A stretch of 14,077 nucleotides of DNA from an uncultured Lachnospiraceae bacterium (GTDB lineage: Bacteria; Bacillota; Clostridia; Lachnospirales; Lachnospiraceae): the NCBI GenBank assembly GCA_947068385.1, contig CAMTBF010000033.1, positions 1-14,077 on the forward strand, in the 5' to 3' direction. Below, in pieces: positions 1-8,300 of the stretch (within the stretch, counting starts at the first letter, position 1; every line of letters starts with the position of its first letter). The position numbers and the translations under genes are program-made. Below the pieces are notes generated by a model, which saw only the letters and a list, made by a program, of their open reading frames with translations, was not told where the DNA came from and searched no databases.

Positions 1-50
1 GCATCTGCCTTACAAGCAGAGGGTCATAGGTTCGAGCCCTATAGGCCCCA
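1..50 (+). tRNA. tRNA-Val (anticodon UAC), 3' part only
   Basis: The window opens inside a tRNA. The anticodon stem TCTGC/GCAGA (4-8 with 16-20) encloses the loop CTTACAA, giving anticodon TAC (11-13) for valine. The T arm is ATAGG/CCTAT (26-30 with 38-42) around TTCGAGC. The 3' acceptor strand is AGGCCCC (43-49) with discriminator A50. CCA is not encoded; the next bases are a run of five T. The D arm and 5' acceptor strand lie outside the window. Confidence 0.95.
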
Positions 51-121
51 TTTTTGTCCTCAGATATGCCGGAAAACTGTTCAGTTCTATTTTTTATTGT
101 GTTTGCGGAAAGGGGGAGCAT

Positions 122-970
122 ATGGTCAGGATCATTACGGACTCCGCGTCCGACATCGTGGGCAACAGGAGGGAGGATCTGACGGTGCTGCCGGTGAGCA
201 TCACCTTTGGCAGCGAGGAATTCCAGGACGGCATCACGCTGACCCATGAGGCGTTCTACGAGAAGCTGATAGAGTGCGATGCGCTTCCCGTCACCAGCCA
301 GGTGGCCCCGTTCGCCTTTGAGGAGGCGTTCCGGGAGGCGGTGGAGGCGGGCGATCGGGTGATCGCCGTCACCCTGTCCTCGAAGCTGTCGGGCACCTAC
401 CAGAGCGCCTGCATCGGGGCGGAGGGCTTTGCGGGGAAGGTGCGGGTGGTGGACAGCGAGAACGCCAGCATCGGCCAGCACGCGCTGGTGGAATACGCCC
501 TCAGGCTAAAGGATGCCGGCCTGGGCTTTGAGGAGATCGTGGAGAGGCTGGAGGCGGACAAGAAGCGGATCAGGCTGATAGCCCTGCTGGACACGCTGGA
601 GTACCTGAAGAAGGGCGGGCGCATCTCCAAGGCCGCGGCCATGGCGGGGAGCCTGCTGTCCATCAAGCCCGTGATAGCCATCCAGCGCGGCGAGGTGGCG
701 ATCCTGGGGAAGGCCCGGGGATCCAAGCAGGGCAATAACCTGCTGGCGGAGCAGATCCGCCAGACCGGGGGCATCGATTTCGGGAAGCCCTTCGTGCTGG
801 GCTATACGGGGCTCAGCGACGCCATGCTGCGCAAGTACATAAAGGATCATGAGGCCTTCTGGAAGTCCTCCGTGGACGGACTGGAGACCTCCAGCGTAGG
901 CGGCACCATCGGCACCCACATAGGGCCCGGGGCCATCGGCGTGGCATTCTTCTCGGCGGGGGAAGTGTGA
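122..970 (+). CDS. DegV family fatty-acid-binding protein
   Basis: A complete 282-residue DegV-family protein, the usual length. Family members bind a fatty acid between two alpha/beta domains; in Firmicutes related FakB proteins present the fatty acid to the kinase FakA for phosphorylation. Visible motifs are TDSASD (6-11), PVTSQ (56-60), SSKLSGTYQSA (86-96), LEYLKKGGRIS (159-169) and LLSIKPVI (178-185). There is no signal peptide, so it is cytoplasmic. The ATG at 122 follows a purine-rich AAAGGGGGAG ribosome binding site. No convincing promoter is seen between the tRNA and the gene, so readthrough from the tRNA is possible. No fakA/DAK-type kinase gene is present here, so a role in fatty acid activation is inferred from the family only. 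The next gene starts 68 bases downstream on the same strand and may be co-transcribed. Confidence 0.93.
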   Translation: MVRIITDSASDIVGNRREDLTVLPVSITFGSEEFQDGITLTHEAFYEKLIECDALPVTSQVAPFAFEEAFREAVEAGDRVIAVTLSSKLSGTYQSACIGAEGFAGKVRVVDSENASIGQHALVEYALRLKDAGLGFEEIVERLEADKKRIRLIALLDTLEYLKKGGRISKAAAMAGSLLSIKPVIAIQRGEVAILGKARGSKQGNNLLAEQIRQTGGIDFGKPFVLGYTGLSDAMLRKYIKDHEAFWKSSVDGLETSSVGGTIGTHIGPGAIGVAFFSAGEV

Positions 971-1038
971 AGGAAACTCTTTCTGCTGTATGTGCCGTTA
1001 GGCTTTTGGAAAGAGAACGGAGTGAGGGGCGTGATGAG

Positions 1039-2205
1039 ATGAAGTATGATTTCGACAAGATGACGGACAGGCGGGGCACGGGATCCCTGAAATGGGACGT
1101 GCCGGAGCGGGAGCTGCCCATGTGGGTGGCGGACATGGACTTCGAGACGGCGCCGGAGATCAGGGAGGCGCTCCGCCGCCGGGTGGAGCACGGCGTCTTC
1201 GGCTACAATGTGGTGACGCCGGACTGGTATGAGGCCTATCAGGGCTGGTGGGGGCAGCGCCATCACCTGGAGCTGGAGCAGGGCTGGCTGGTGTTCTGCA
1301 CGGGGGTGGTCCCCGCCATCTCCAGCGCCGTGCGCAAGCTTACCACGGTGGGCGAGAACGTGCTGGTGCAGACGCCGGTATACAATATTTTCTTCAATTC
1401 CATACGGAATAACGGGCGCAACATCCTGGAGAGCCCGCTTGTCTATGACGGCGGGGAGTATTCCATAGATTTCGGCGACCTGGAGGAGAAGCTTGCCGAT
1501 CCCCAGACCACGCTGATGCTCCTGTGCAACCCCCATAATCCTGTGGGGAAGATCTGGGACAGGGAGACCCTGGCCAGGATCGGGGAGCTCTGCGCCAGGC
1601 ACCATGTGCTGGTGCTTTCGGACGAGATCCACTGCGACCTGACGGATCCGGGGTATGAGTATGTGCCCTTTGCGTCCGTGTCCGATGCATGCAGGGGCAA
1701 TAGCGTCACCTGCCTGGCCCCCACCAAGGCCTTCAACCTGGCCGGGCTGCAGACCGCGGCGGTGATGGTGCCGGATCCGGTGATCCGCCATAAGCTGGAG
1801 CGGGGGCTGAACACGGACGAGGTGGCGGAGCCCAATTCCTTCGCCGTAGGGGCGGCGGTGGCGGCATTCCGGGAAGGGGGCCCCTGGTTGGATCAGCTTC
1901 GGGGATATCTGGCGGAGAACAAAGGCCTGGTGCGGCGCTTCATGGAGGAGCATCTGCCGGAGGTCCGGGTGGTGCCCTCCCAGGCCACCTATCTGCTGTG
2001 GCTGGACTGCGGCAGCCTCACGGAGGATACGGGGGAGCTGACCAGGTTCATCCGGCAGGACAGCGGCCTGTACCTGACGGAGGGGGAGGAGTACGGGGCC
2101 TGCGGGAAGCGCTTCATCCGGCTGAACCCTGCCTGCCCCAGAGGGCGGCTGCAGGAGGGCCTGGAGCGGCTGGAGAGGAGCCTGGGGCGCTGGAAGGGGC
2201 TGTAA
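1039..2205 (+). CDS. MalY/PatB-type PLP-dependent aminotransferase / cystathionine beta-lyase
   Basis: A 388-residue fold-type I PLP enzyme of the MalY/PatB group, close to the roughly 390 residues of E. coli MalY. These enzymes act as C-S beta-lyases on cystathionine or cysteine conjugates, giving thiol, pyruvate and ammonia. Visible are WVADMDF (29-35), the cofactor-contacting N164 in CNPHNPVGK, D195 in SDEIHCDL, the Schiff-base lysine K230 in APTKAFNLAG, and R361 in FIRLNP for substrate carboxylate binding. The frame is open back to a GTG at 967 that overlaps the degV stop. The ATG at 1039 is preferred because AGGGG at 1025-1029 is well spaced from it and the family N-terminus (MKYDFDKM) begins there. 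Physiological substrate and any regulatory (MalY-like) role cannot be told from sequence. A terminator-like hairpin follows at 2246-2293. Confidence 0.92.
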   Translation: MKYDFDKMTDRRGTGSLKWDVPERELPMWVADMDFETAPEIREALRRRVEHGVFGYNVVTPDWYEAYQGWWGQRHHLELEQGWLVFCTGVVPAISSAVRKLTTVGENVLVQTPVYNIFFNSIRNNGRNILESPLVYDGGEYSIDFGDLEEKLADPQTTLMLLCNPHNPVGKIWDRETLARIGELCARHHVLVLSDEIHCDLTDPGYEYVPFASVSDACRGNSVTCLAPTKAFNLAGLQTAAVMVPDPVIRHKLERGLNTDEVAEPNSFAVGAAVAAFREGGPWLDQLRGYLAENKGLVRRFMEEHLPEVRVVPSQATYLLWLDCGSLTEDTGELTRFIRQDSGLYLTEGEEYGACGKRFIRLNPACPRGRLQEGLERLERSLGRWKGL

Positions 2206-2234
2206 GGCATAAGCGGAAAAAACAGGAAAAAAGC

Positions 2235-2263
2235 TTGACAGAACGAGCCTACAAGTGTAGTAT
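2235..2263 (+). promoter_or_regulatory. Sigma-A-type promoter of the blaI-like operon
   Basis: A perfect TTGACA -35 (2235-2240) is followed after 17 bases by TAGTAT (2258-2263) as -10. Transcription should start near 2270, in the loop between the two dyads, about 70 bases before the repressor start codon. The first operator sits between and over the two boxes, as expected for direct repression. Confidence 0.85.
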
Positions 2264-2293
2264 GAAGGTAGAGACTACGCTTGTAGGCTTTTT
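2246..2293 (+). terminator. Terminator-like hairpin after the malY/patB-type gene, built from the blaI operators
   Basis: The 16-base arms AGCCTACAAGTGTAGT (2246-2261) and ACTACGCTTGTAGGCT (2274-2289) pair over their full length in RNA, with one U-G wobble (2256 with 2279), around a 12-base loop. A run of five T (2289-2293) follows. This is the form of a Rho-independent terminator for transcripts arriving from the upstream gene. The stem is less GC-rich than a classical terminator. The same bases carry the operators and -10 box of the next operon. Confidence 0.6.
2250..2285 (+). promoter_or_regulatory. Two BlaI/MecI-type operator dyads
   Basis: TACAAGTGTA (2250-2259) matches exactly the TACA-N2-TGTA core known for BlaI/MecI operators. 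TACGCTTGTA (2276-2285) is a second copy with one change in one half-site. Their centres are 26 bases apart. The first overlaps the -10 box and the second lies just downstream of the predicted start site. The likely ligand is the repressor encoded at 2341, giving autoregulation of the operon. Site identity is seen in the sequence; binding is inferred. Confidence 0.8.
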
Positions 2294-2340
2294 GCGTACA
2301 GCGAAGACCGGACAGCGGGAGAAGAAAGGCGGGACAGGGC

Positions 2341-2700
2341 ATGAATGACAGGATATCGGAGAGCGAATGGATGCTGATGGAGGTGCTGTGGCAAGGGGAG
2401 ATGACGCAGCCCCAGCTGGCGGAGCGGCTGGGCAGGAAATGGAGCAGGAACACCATACATACTTTCCTGACCAGGCTCTGCCAGAAGGGCGTCCTGGAGG
2501 TGGATAAGGAGCGCTCCCCCCATGTATACCGGGCGGTGGCGTCCAGGGAGGAATGCGAGAGGCAGGAGCGGCAGAGCTTCCTCCAGCGGGTGTACCAGGG
2601 CAATGTAGGGCGGATGGTGGCCAGCTTCGTGCGGGACAGCCAGCTTTCCGTCAGCGAGGCCAGGGAGCTGCGCAGGATGCTGGACGATGTCGGGGAATGA
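2341..2700 (+). CDS. BlaI/MecI/CopY-family winged-helix repressor
   Basis: A 119-residue protein with the winged-helix layout of BlaI/MecI: ISESEWMLMEVLW at the start, the recognition helix region around WSRNTIHTFLTRLCQKGVL (34-52), the wing near VYRA, and a C-terminal dimerisation helix region. BlaI and MecI dimers repress their own operon until the partner BlaR1/MecR1 protease is triggered and the repressor is cleaved in the C-terminal helices. The segment MVASFVRD is where cleavage would be expected by analogy, but this cannot be proven from sequence. The ATG at 2341 has a GGCGGGA-like ribosome binding site upstream. The gene is first in an operon with the M56 protease gene at 2846, and two matching operators lie at its promoter. 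No beta-lactamase or PBP gene is present nearby. Confidence 0.93.
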   Translation: MNDRISESEWMLMEVLWQGEMTQPQLAERLGRKWSRNTIHTFLTRLCQKGVLEVDKERSPHVYRAVASREECERQERQSFLQRVYQGNVGRMVASFVRDSQLSVSEARELRRMLDDVGE

Positions 2701-2845
2701 GGAGCCGCTTGAAGGGCAAAAGGCGGAGAGGATCCCCGGATGAGGCTGGGAAACGGGGGCTTCGGAGGCGAAAAAGCCGCGCAGGCCCCTGAGCGGAAGC
2801 AGAGGATGAGGCGAGGCAGAAAGCCGCAGGCAGAAGGAGGGGCAT

Positions 2846-4798
2846 ATGGACATCTGGGCGATATGGGAGTATTCGGCATCGGTTACCGTGATCGGGCTGC
2901 TGATATGGCTGATCAAGCTGATTTTTCATGACAAGCTGGACGCCAGGTGGCATTACTACATCTGGCTGGTGCTGCTGGCGCGCATCCTGGTGCCTGTCCA
3001 TGTCCGGCCCGTCCCCACGCCCCTGTCGGTGTTCCGGGAGATCCCTCTGGGGAAATGGACGGAGATGGGGCGGATCCTGGCGCTGGAGAAGGGATACGGA
3101 GAGCTGTGCGGCCTGCTGGGCCGGGCATACCTGTGGGGAGCGGTGCTGCTGGGCGCGTTCTATCTGGCCATGTGGGCCATGCTGCGCCTGCAGGTGGCGC
3201 TGGCGCCGAAGGCGGATGCGGCAGCCAGGGAGTACGTGGAGGGGATCGCGGCGAGATACGGCTGTAAAGGCTGCAGGGACATCCGTGTCCGCAGGTGCCC
3301 CTCCCCCTATATCTGCGGACTGGTGCATCCGGTCCTGGTGATCCCCGGGCCGGACAGGCCCATGGGCCAGGGCCTTCGGCGAAGCGGCGGGGAGGCGTCT
3401 GCCCCGGGGCTGCCAAAGGAGCAGGTCATCCTCCATGAGCTGCTGCACAAGAGGCATCGGGACGTGCTGGTCAATATCCTGGTACACGGGGTGCGGGTGG
3501 TGAACTGGTTCAATCCCCTGGTCTGGATCCTGACCGCAGGGGTGCTGAACGACGGCGAGGCCCTGTGCGACCAGAGGGTGCTGGAGCGCTGCGGCGGGGA
3601 GACGGCCAGGGACTACGGCGAACTGTTGATCTGCATGGGGGAGGGGCGCAGGCGCAACCCCGTCAGGATAGGCACCTCCAACATGGCGGGCTCCTATCGG
3701 GACATGAAGACCCGCATCCGGCGGATCCGCGACTTTAAGCGGGTGCCCGGGAAAATCGGCGTGGTGACCCTGTGCATCACCCTGATGCTGGCAGTGTCCG
3801 CGATCGGCAGCGTCGCGGAGGAGGGGGAGGGCTTCGCGGTTCCTGAAATCGCCTCGGAAAAGGATCTGGAGAGGGCCCTGCTGGAGGCCAGGTGCTATCA
3901 TGCACACACGCCCCAGGAGGCAATCTATCTCTTTCTGCGTTCCTGCGAAGAAAGCAATACGGTATACCGGATGGCCGTGATGCCGGAGGAGAAAATCCCC
4001 CGGTATCAGGAATTCGCAGAGAAATGGTTCCTGAGAAAGGATCTCACCACCTGGGAGGAGCTGTCCCGGGAGGAGGGGAATGCATATCCGGCCTATTTCC
4101 CGACAGACACCGGAAGCATGCTGGATTATCGGGTGTATAATCTGGTGTACGATGAAGAGAGAGGGAGCGCCACAGTATGCGCCACGCCCTACAGGCAACA
4201 GGGGCAGGCCGGGCTGGAGTGGAGGCTGGAGCTGACCTGTGAGGATGGCTGGAAGGTCTGGCTGGCGGAGGAGTCGCCGGCGGGGGAGGGGGAGTATGTC
4301 CCGGAGCCGCTGGTGGGCGGAAGCGGGCAGGTCGGGGATTTCAGGATAGAGGTCTATGGATACAATGAGGGATTCTTCAGCGGACTGGAGGCAGGAGGCC
4401 CGGGATTTTTCCTGTATGGGGACAGCCGGGCGGCAGAGGAGGGCTTTCCGCAGTATTTTTCCACGGAGTACAGGTGGCGGCGGGTGCAGGTCTCTTACCT
4501 GGGAGAAGAGTCCCTGGAGGGCCGTATGGTGAAGATCCTGACCCGGGATCCTGACCGGAAGGGGGAGGAGGCTGCGGGCCATAGCGTGACGGGACAGGAC
4601 AGCCAGGGAAACGGCTGCAGCACATTCGATGGACAGGAGCTGATGGGAGGGGCTCCCAGGGAGGTGTATGGCGGCGGCAGCGGTTACAGCCAGCCGGGCT
4701 ATTGCTGGGAGGAAGGGGACAGAGTGGGCGTTTTCGTGCAGATCTATATAGACGGAGAGCTCATAGAGGAGGGAGAAGTGTGGAGCGGAAAGCTTTGA
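2846..4798 (+). CDS. BlaR1-like M56 family membrane metalloprotease with unrecognised sensor domain
   Basis: A 650-residue integral membrane protein. Predicted membrane helices lie at about 10-27, 36-50, 93-114 and 304-324. Between the last two is a cytoplasmic zinc protease domain with HELLH (197-201), NPLVW, and E238 in DGEALCD as the likely third zinc ligand, all typical of peptidase family M56. In BlaR1/MecR1 this domain leads to loss of the repressor after signal binding outside the cell. The roughly 325-residue C-terminal region after helix 4 should be extracytoplasmic. It has six cysteines and many aromatic and acidic residues, but no SxxK, SxN or KTG pattern of a penicillin-binding domain, so a beta-lactam signal is not supported. 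The ATG at 2846 follows AAGGAGGGG. A 145-base spacer separates it from the repressor gene, and the next gene overlaps its end. Protease assignment is firm; the signal is unknown. Confidence 0.88.
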   Translation: MDIWAIWEYSASVTVIGLLIWLIKLIFHDKLDARWHYYIWLVLLARILVPVHVRPVPTPLSVFREIPLGKWTEMGRILALEKGYGELCGLLGRAYLWGAVLLGAFYLAMWAMLRLQVALAPKADAAAREYVEGIAARYGCKGCRDIRVRRCPSPYICGLVHPVLVIPGPDRPMGQGLRRSGGEASAPGLPKEQVILHELLHKRHRDVLVNILVHGVRVVNWFNPLVWILTAGVLNDGEALCDQRVLERCGGETARDYGELLICMGEGRRRNPVRIGTSNMAGSYRDMKTRIRRIRDFKRVPGKIGVVTLCITLMLAVSAIGSVAEEGEGFAVPEIASEKDLERALLEARCYHAHTPQEAIYLFLRSCEESNTVYRMAVMPEEKIPRYQEFAEKWFLRKDLTTWEELSREEGNAYPAYFPTDTGSMLDYRVYNLVYDEERGSATVCATPYRQQGQAGLEWRLELTCEDGWKVWLAEESPAGEGEYVPEPLVGGSGQVGDFRIEVYGYNEGFFSGLEAGGPGFFLYGDSRAAEEGFPQYFSTEYRWRRVQVSYLGEESLEGRMVKILTRDPDRKGEEAAGHSVTGQDSQGNGCSTFDGQELMGGAPREVYGGGSGYSQPGYCWEEGDRVGVFVQIYIDGELIEEGEVWSGKL

Positions 4799-5277
4799 AC
4801 TGCCTGAAATGGGGGATTTTTTTCACCTTTATCGATTTCAGGATCGGACAGCTGAATCTGTTGCCGGAGTTTGCGGGGATGCTCCTTTTCTATGCATCCA
4901 TCCGAAGCCACAGAGAGCCCACGCCGGGAGAGAGACGGGTAGCTCCGCTGTTCCTGGCGCTGGCTGTGGATGGGCTCCTGCACTGGATATGGCAGTTTGA
5001 GAATGCGGTGGAGGCGCTTGTGGCGCTGGCGGTGAGCCTGTACGCCCTGTATGTATTGCTGGGGGAAGCGGCGGAGCGGATCCGTCCCAAGCAGCCGGAC
5101 CGGGCGACGGCGCTGGATGTCCTGCGGGTCTGCGCCGTAGTGCTGCAGTGTGCCGTGTTCCTGGTGTCGCCATTTGAATTCCAGTCGCTCAACACGGTGC
5201 TGACCATTGCGGTCATCAGCGTGTGCATCGCCCTGATTGTGGCGGTGTGCCGCATCCGTCCGGAGGAGGAAGCATAG
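4780..5277 (+). CDS. Small multi-pass membrane protein of unknown function
   Basis: A 165-residue hydrophobic protein, not recognised. The chosen start is GTG at 4780, six bases after AGGAGGG (4767-4773), inside the last 19 bases of the protease gene in another frame. The open frame reaches back to 4702, but that extension is arginine/glycine-rich and just reflects the overlapping gene. Four to five membrane helices are likely, near KWGIFFTFIDF, APLFLALAVDGLLHWIW, ALVALAVSLYALYVLL, LRVCAVVLQCAVFLV and LTIAVISVCIALIVAV. The N-terminal stretch FRIGQLNLLPEFAGMLLFY is the most distinctive part. The overlap implies translational coupling to the M56 protease, so it may be a partner of the sensor or the effector under BlaI control. 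No catalytic motif was seen. Confidence 0.82.
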   Translation: MERKALNCLKWGIFFTFIDFRIGQLNLLPEFAGMLLFYASIRSHREPTPGERRVAPLFLALAVDGLLHWIWQFENAVEALVALAVSLYALYVLLGEAAERIRPKQPDRATALDVLRVCAVVLQCAVFLVSPFEFQSLNTVLTIAVISVCIALIVAVCRIRPEEEA

Positions 5278-5305
5278 GGACGGTATGCGACCGGAGAAGG
5301 TTAGT

Positions 5306-5337
5306 GGACGGCTGCAGAAAAGAACCTGCAGCCGTCC
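5306..5337. terminator. Strong hairpin between convergent genes, possible bidirectional terminator
   Basis: A perfect 12-base inverted repeat, GGACGGCTGCAG (5306-5317) and CTGCAGCCGTCC (5326-5337), with an 8-base loop lies between the convergent ends of the membrane protein gene and the oxidoreductase gene. Its position fits a shared terminator. Neither strand has a clear T-run after the stem, so it is not a textbook intrinsic terminator and may instead stabilise 3' ends. Confidence 0.55.
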
Positions 5338-5356
5338 CTGGATAGTAGGGGGACGA

Positions 5357-8300
5357 TCAGTCTGCCTCTGGCGCATAGAGGGCTTCCAGCCTCTTAAGGT
5401 AGCGGTAGCGCTCCTTTGCTTGAGCCTGGGCCTTTCGGAAGAGCGCTTTCGCCTGTTCAGGGTCGTAGCGGCGCAGGGCGTCATAGCGGATCTCCCCGTC
5501 CAGGAATTCCTCATAGGCAAGGGAGGGCTCGCCGCTGTCCAAGGTGAAAGGGTTCCTGCCCTGTTCCCGCAGCCCCGGGTTGAACCGGAACAGGTGGTAG
5601 TATCCCGCGTCCACGGCCTTTTTGGCCTCATGGGGCGTGGAGCCCAGCCCCGCGCGGATGCCGTGGGCGATGCAGGTGGCGTAGGCGATGACCAGGGCAG
5701 GGCCGGGGTAGGCCGCTGCCTCCGTGAAGGCGCGCAGGGTCTGGCCTAAGTCGGCCCCCATGGCGATCTGGGCCACGTACACGTTGCTGTAGGTCATGGC
5801 CATGGAGGCCAGGTCCTTCTTGCGGGTCTGCTTGCCGCCGGAGATGAATTTGGCGGTGGAGCCGGTGGGCGTGGCCTTGGAGGCCTGGCCGCCGGTGTTG
5901 GAATAGACTTCCGTGTCCAGCACCAGGATATTGATGTCCTTTCCGCTGGCCAGGACATGGTCCAGGCCGCCGAAGCCGATGTCATAGGCCCAGCCGTCGC
6001 CGCCGATGACCCACTGGATGGTGTCCGGCCCGGAGGCGTCCCCGGAGCGCTTCGCCAGCACCTCCTGGGCCATGAGCATGCCGTAGCCGAACTCCGCAGC
6101 GTCCTCGAAGAGGGAGTTGGACCAGGCGGGGCCTTTGCCCTCCCCGTCCAGGGCATACGCGCAGGAGGGCGCGGAATTGCCCCAGATGGAACTGCAGCCC
6201 GTGGCGTTGGCGATATACATCCTGGGGCCGAAGAGCTGGGTCAGCAGCTTTACATAGGCCGTCTCCCCGCAGCCCGCGCAGGCTCCGGAGAATTCCATCA
6301 GGGGGCGTCCGAACTGGCTGCCCTTCAGGGTGTTGGGGGTGAATTTCTCCACGGCCTCCGGGCAGGGCAGCAGGGGCTTGCAGTAGTCGAAGGCCTGCTG
6401 GCAGAGGGAGGAATCCTGTTCGGAGAGCCGGTTCACCGGCACCATTTCCAGAGCCTTCGCGGGCTCCTCCTGTGGGCTTTTGCGCTTCCCGGGGCAGATG
6501 GCGGCGCAGGTGCCGCAGCCGGTACAGTCCGCCGGGGAGATGGTGATGGCGAAGGAACGGCCCTCCAGGCCCATCATGGGGAGGGTCTTCATGCCCTCCG
6601 GCGCATGGGCCCTGGCCTCGCTGTCCAATGCCGCGGGGCGGATGACCGCATGGGGGCAGACGAAGGAGCAGCGGGTGCACTGGATGCAGTTCTCCGGCTT
6701 CCACACGGGGATCTCCGTGGCCACGGCCCTGCGCTCATGGGCGGTGCTCCCGGGGGGCGTATAGCCGTCCGCATAGGGGAGGAAGACGGATACGGGCAGC
6801 TCGTTCCCCCGCTGGTCCGTGACGGGCTGCTGGATGGAGCGGACGAAGTCCGTCATCTCCCGGCGGTCCGGAAGGGGGGCGTTGTCCAGGGCGGCCTGGG
6901 CGGGGCCCTCCTTGCAGCCCTTCCAGGTATCCGGAATGTCTATCTTACGGACTTCCGCAAATCCCCGCTGGATTGCCTGCCTGTTCATCTCCAGGATCCT
7001 GCCGCCGCTTTTCCCATAGCTCTTCTCCGCGGCCTGGAACATCCATTTTTGGGCATCTTCTGGAGGCAGGAGGCCTGACACGGCGAAGAAGGCCGCCTGG
7101 AGGATGGTGCTGACCTTATTGTTCAGGCCGATCTCCTTGCCGATGCCCAGGGCGTCTATGACATAAAGCCGGATGCCGTGGGCCGCTATATATGCTTTCA
7201 TGGCGTCGGGCAGGCAGGCATCCAGCTCCCGGATCGTAGCGGCGTCTGTCCCGGCTGCCGCTGCCTCGGGCCGCTCCTGGAAACGGAAGTTCAGCAGGAA
7301 GGAGCCGCCGTCCTTCAGCTCCTGCACCATGTCATATTTGTGCAGGTACACGGGGTTGTGGCAGGCCACGAAATCGGCCCTGTGTATCAGGTAGGCGCTG
7401 TGGATGGGGCTTTTCCCGAAGCGCAGGTGGGAGATGGTCAGGCCTCTGGACTTCTTGGAATCGTACTCAAAATACCCCTGGGCGCTCATGTCCGTATGGT
7501 TGCCGATGATCTTGATGGCGTTCTTGGTGGCGCTGACTGTGCCGTCCCCGCCCAGGCCCCAGAACTTGCAGGAGACGATGTCCTGAGAGGCGGTGTCATG
7601 GATGGGGGCGACGTCCAGGGACAGGTGGGTCACATCGTCCGTGATGCCCACGGTGAAAAAGGGCTTCGCGCGGTTTTCGAAGACCGCCGCCACCTGGGCG
7701 GGGGTGGTGTCCTTGGAGCTTAAGCCGTAGCGGCCGGAGAAGACCTGGATTGGCCCGTATCCCGGAGCCGTGGTGCCCGATAACGGAATCCCCTGCTGCA
7801 CCAGCGCCGCCACCACATCCAGATACAGAGGCTCCCCGGCAGCGCCCGGCTCCCTGGTGCGGTCCAGCACCGTGATCCGGCGCACGCTGCCCGGCAGCTT
7901 CTCCGCCAGATGGCGGCTGCTGAAGGGGCGGTAGAGATGGACATTGATCAGGCCGTACTTCTTGTCCGGCACGCTGTCGATATATTCCTTTACGGTCTCG
8001 CAGATGCTGCCCATGGCGATGAGCACATGCTCCGCGTCCGGCGCGCCATAGTAGTCGAACAGGCCGTAATCCGTGCCCAGCTTCCTGTTGATGTTGTCAA
8101 GCTGCCGCTCCACGATTCCGGTCAGGGCCTGGTAGAAGGGATTGGAGGCCTCCCTGACCTGGAAGAAGATGTCGGGATTCTGTGCGGAACCATACACTTT
8201 CCCGTGGGACGGGTGCAGGGAGCGCTGCCGGAAGCAGGTCAGGGATTCCGGAAGGCCGGCTTCCTCCTCCGGGCCGGCCTGGAGCAGCAGGTCTTTTAAG

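Noticed and set aside
967..1038. GTG start at 967 for the MalY/PatB-type protein, overlapping degV
   Set aside because: The extra 24 residues do not resemble the family, and a good ribosome binding site serves the ATG at 1039.
847..1953. 368-codon minus-strand frame opposite the MalY/PatB-type gene
   Set aside because: There is no motif and no ribosome binding site, and it lies over two well-supported plus-strand genes.
2740..2931. 63-codon frame in the blaI-protease spacer
   Set aside because: It lacks a ribosome binding site, has a low-complexity Arg/Gly composition and runs into the protease gene in another frame.
2651..4582. 643-codon open frame on the minus strand opposite the M56 protease gene
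   Set aside because: It is rich in Pro, Arg, His and Leu with no recognisable domain, and opposes a gene with clear family motifs. In GC-rich DNA such long antisense frames arise by chance.
4702..4779. Longer version of the small membrane protein starting at 4702
   Set aside because: The extension is Arg/Gly-rich and only reflects the protease gene read in another frame. The GTG at 4780 has AGGAGGG six bases upstream.
2341..4798. Beta-lactam resistance system (blaI-blaR1 in the strict sense)
   Set aside because: The sensor half lacks penicillin-binding motifs and no beta-lactamase or mecA-like gene is nearby, so only the family names are used.
5957..7078. 373-codon plus-strand frame opposite PFOR
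   Set aside because: The composition is Gly/Ala-rich without motifs. PFOR on the other strand has every catalytic and cluster residue.
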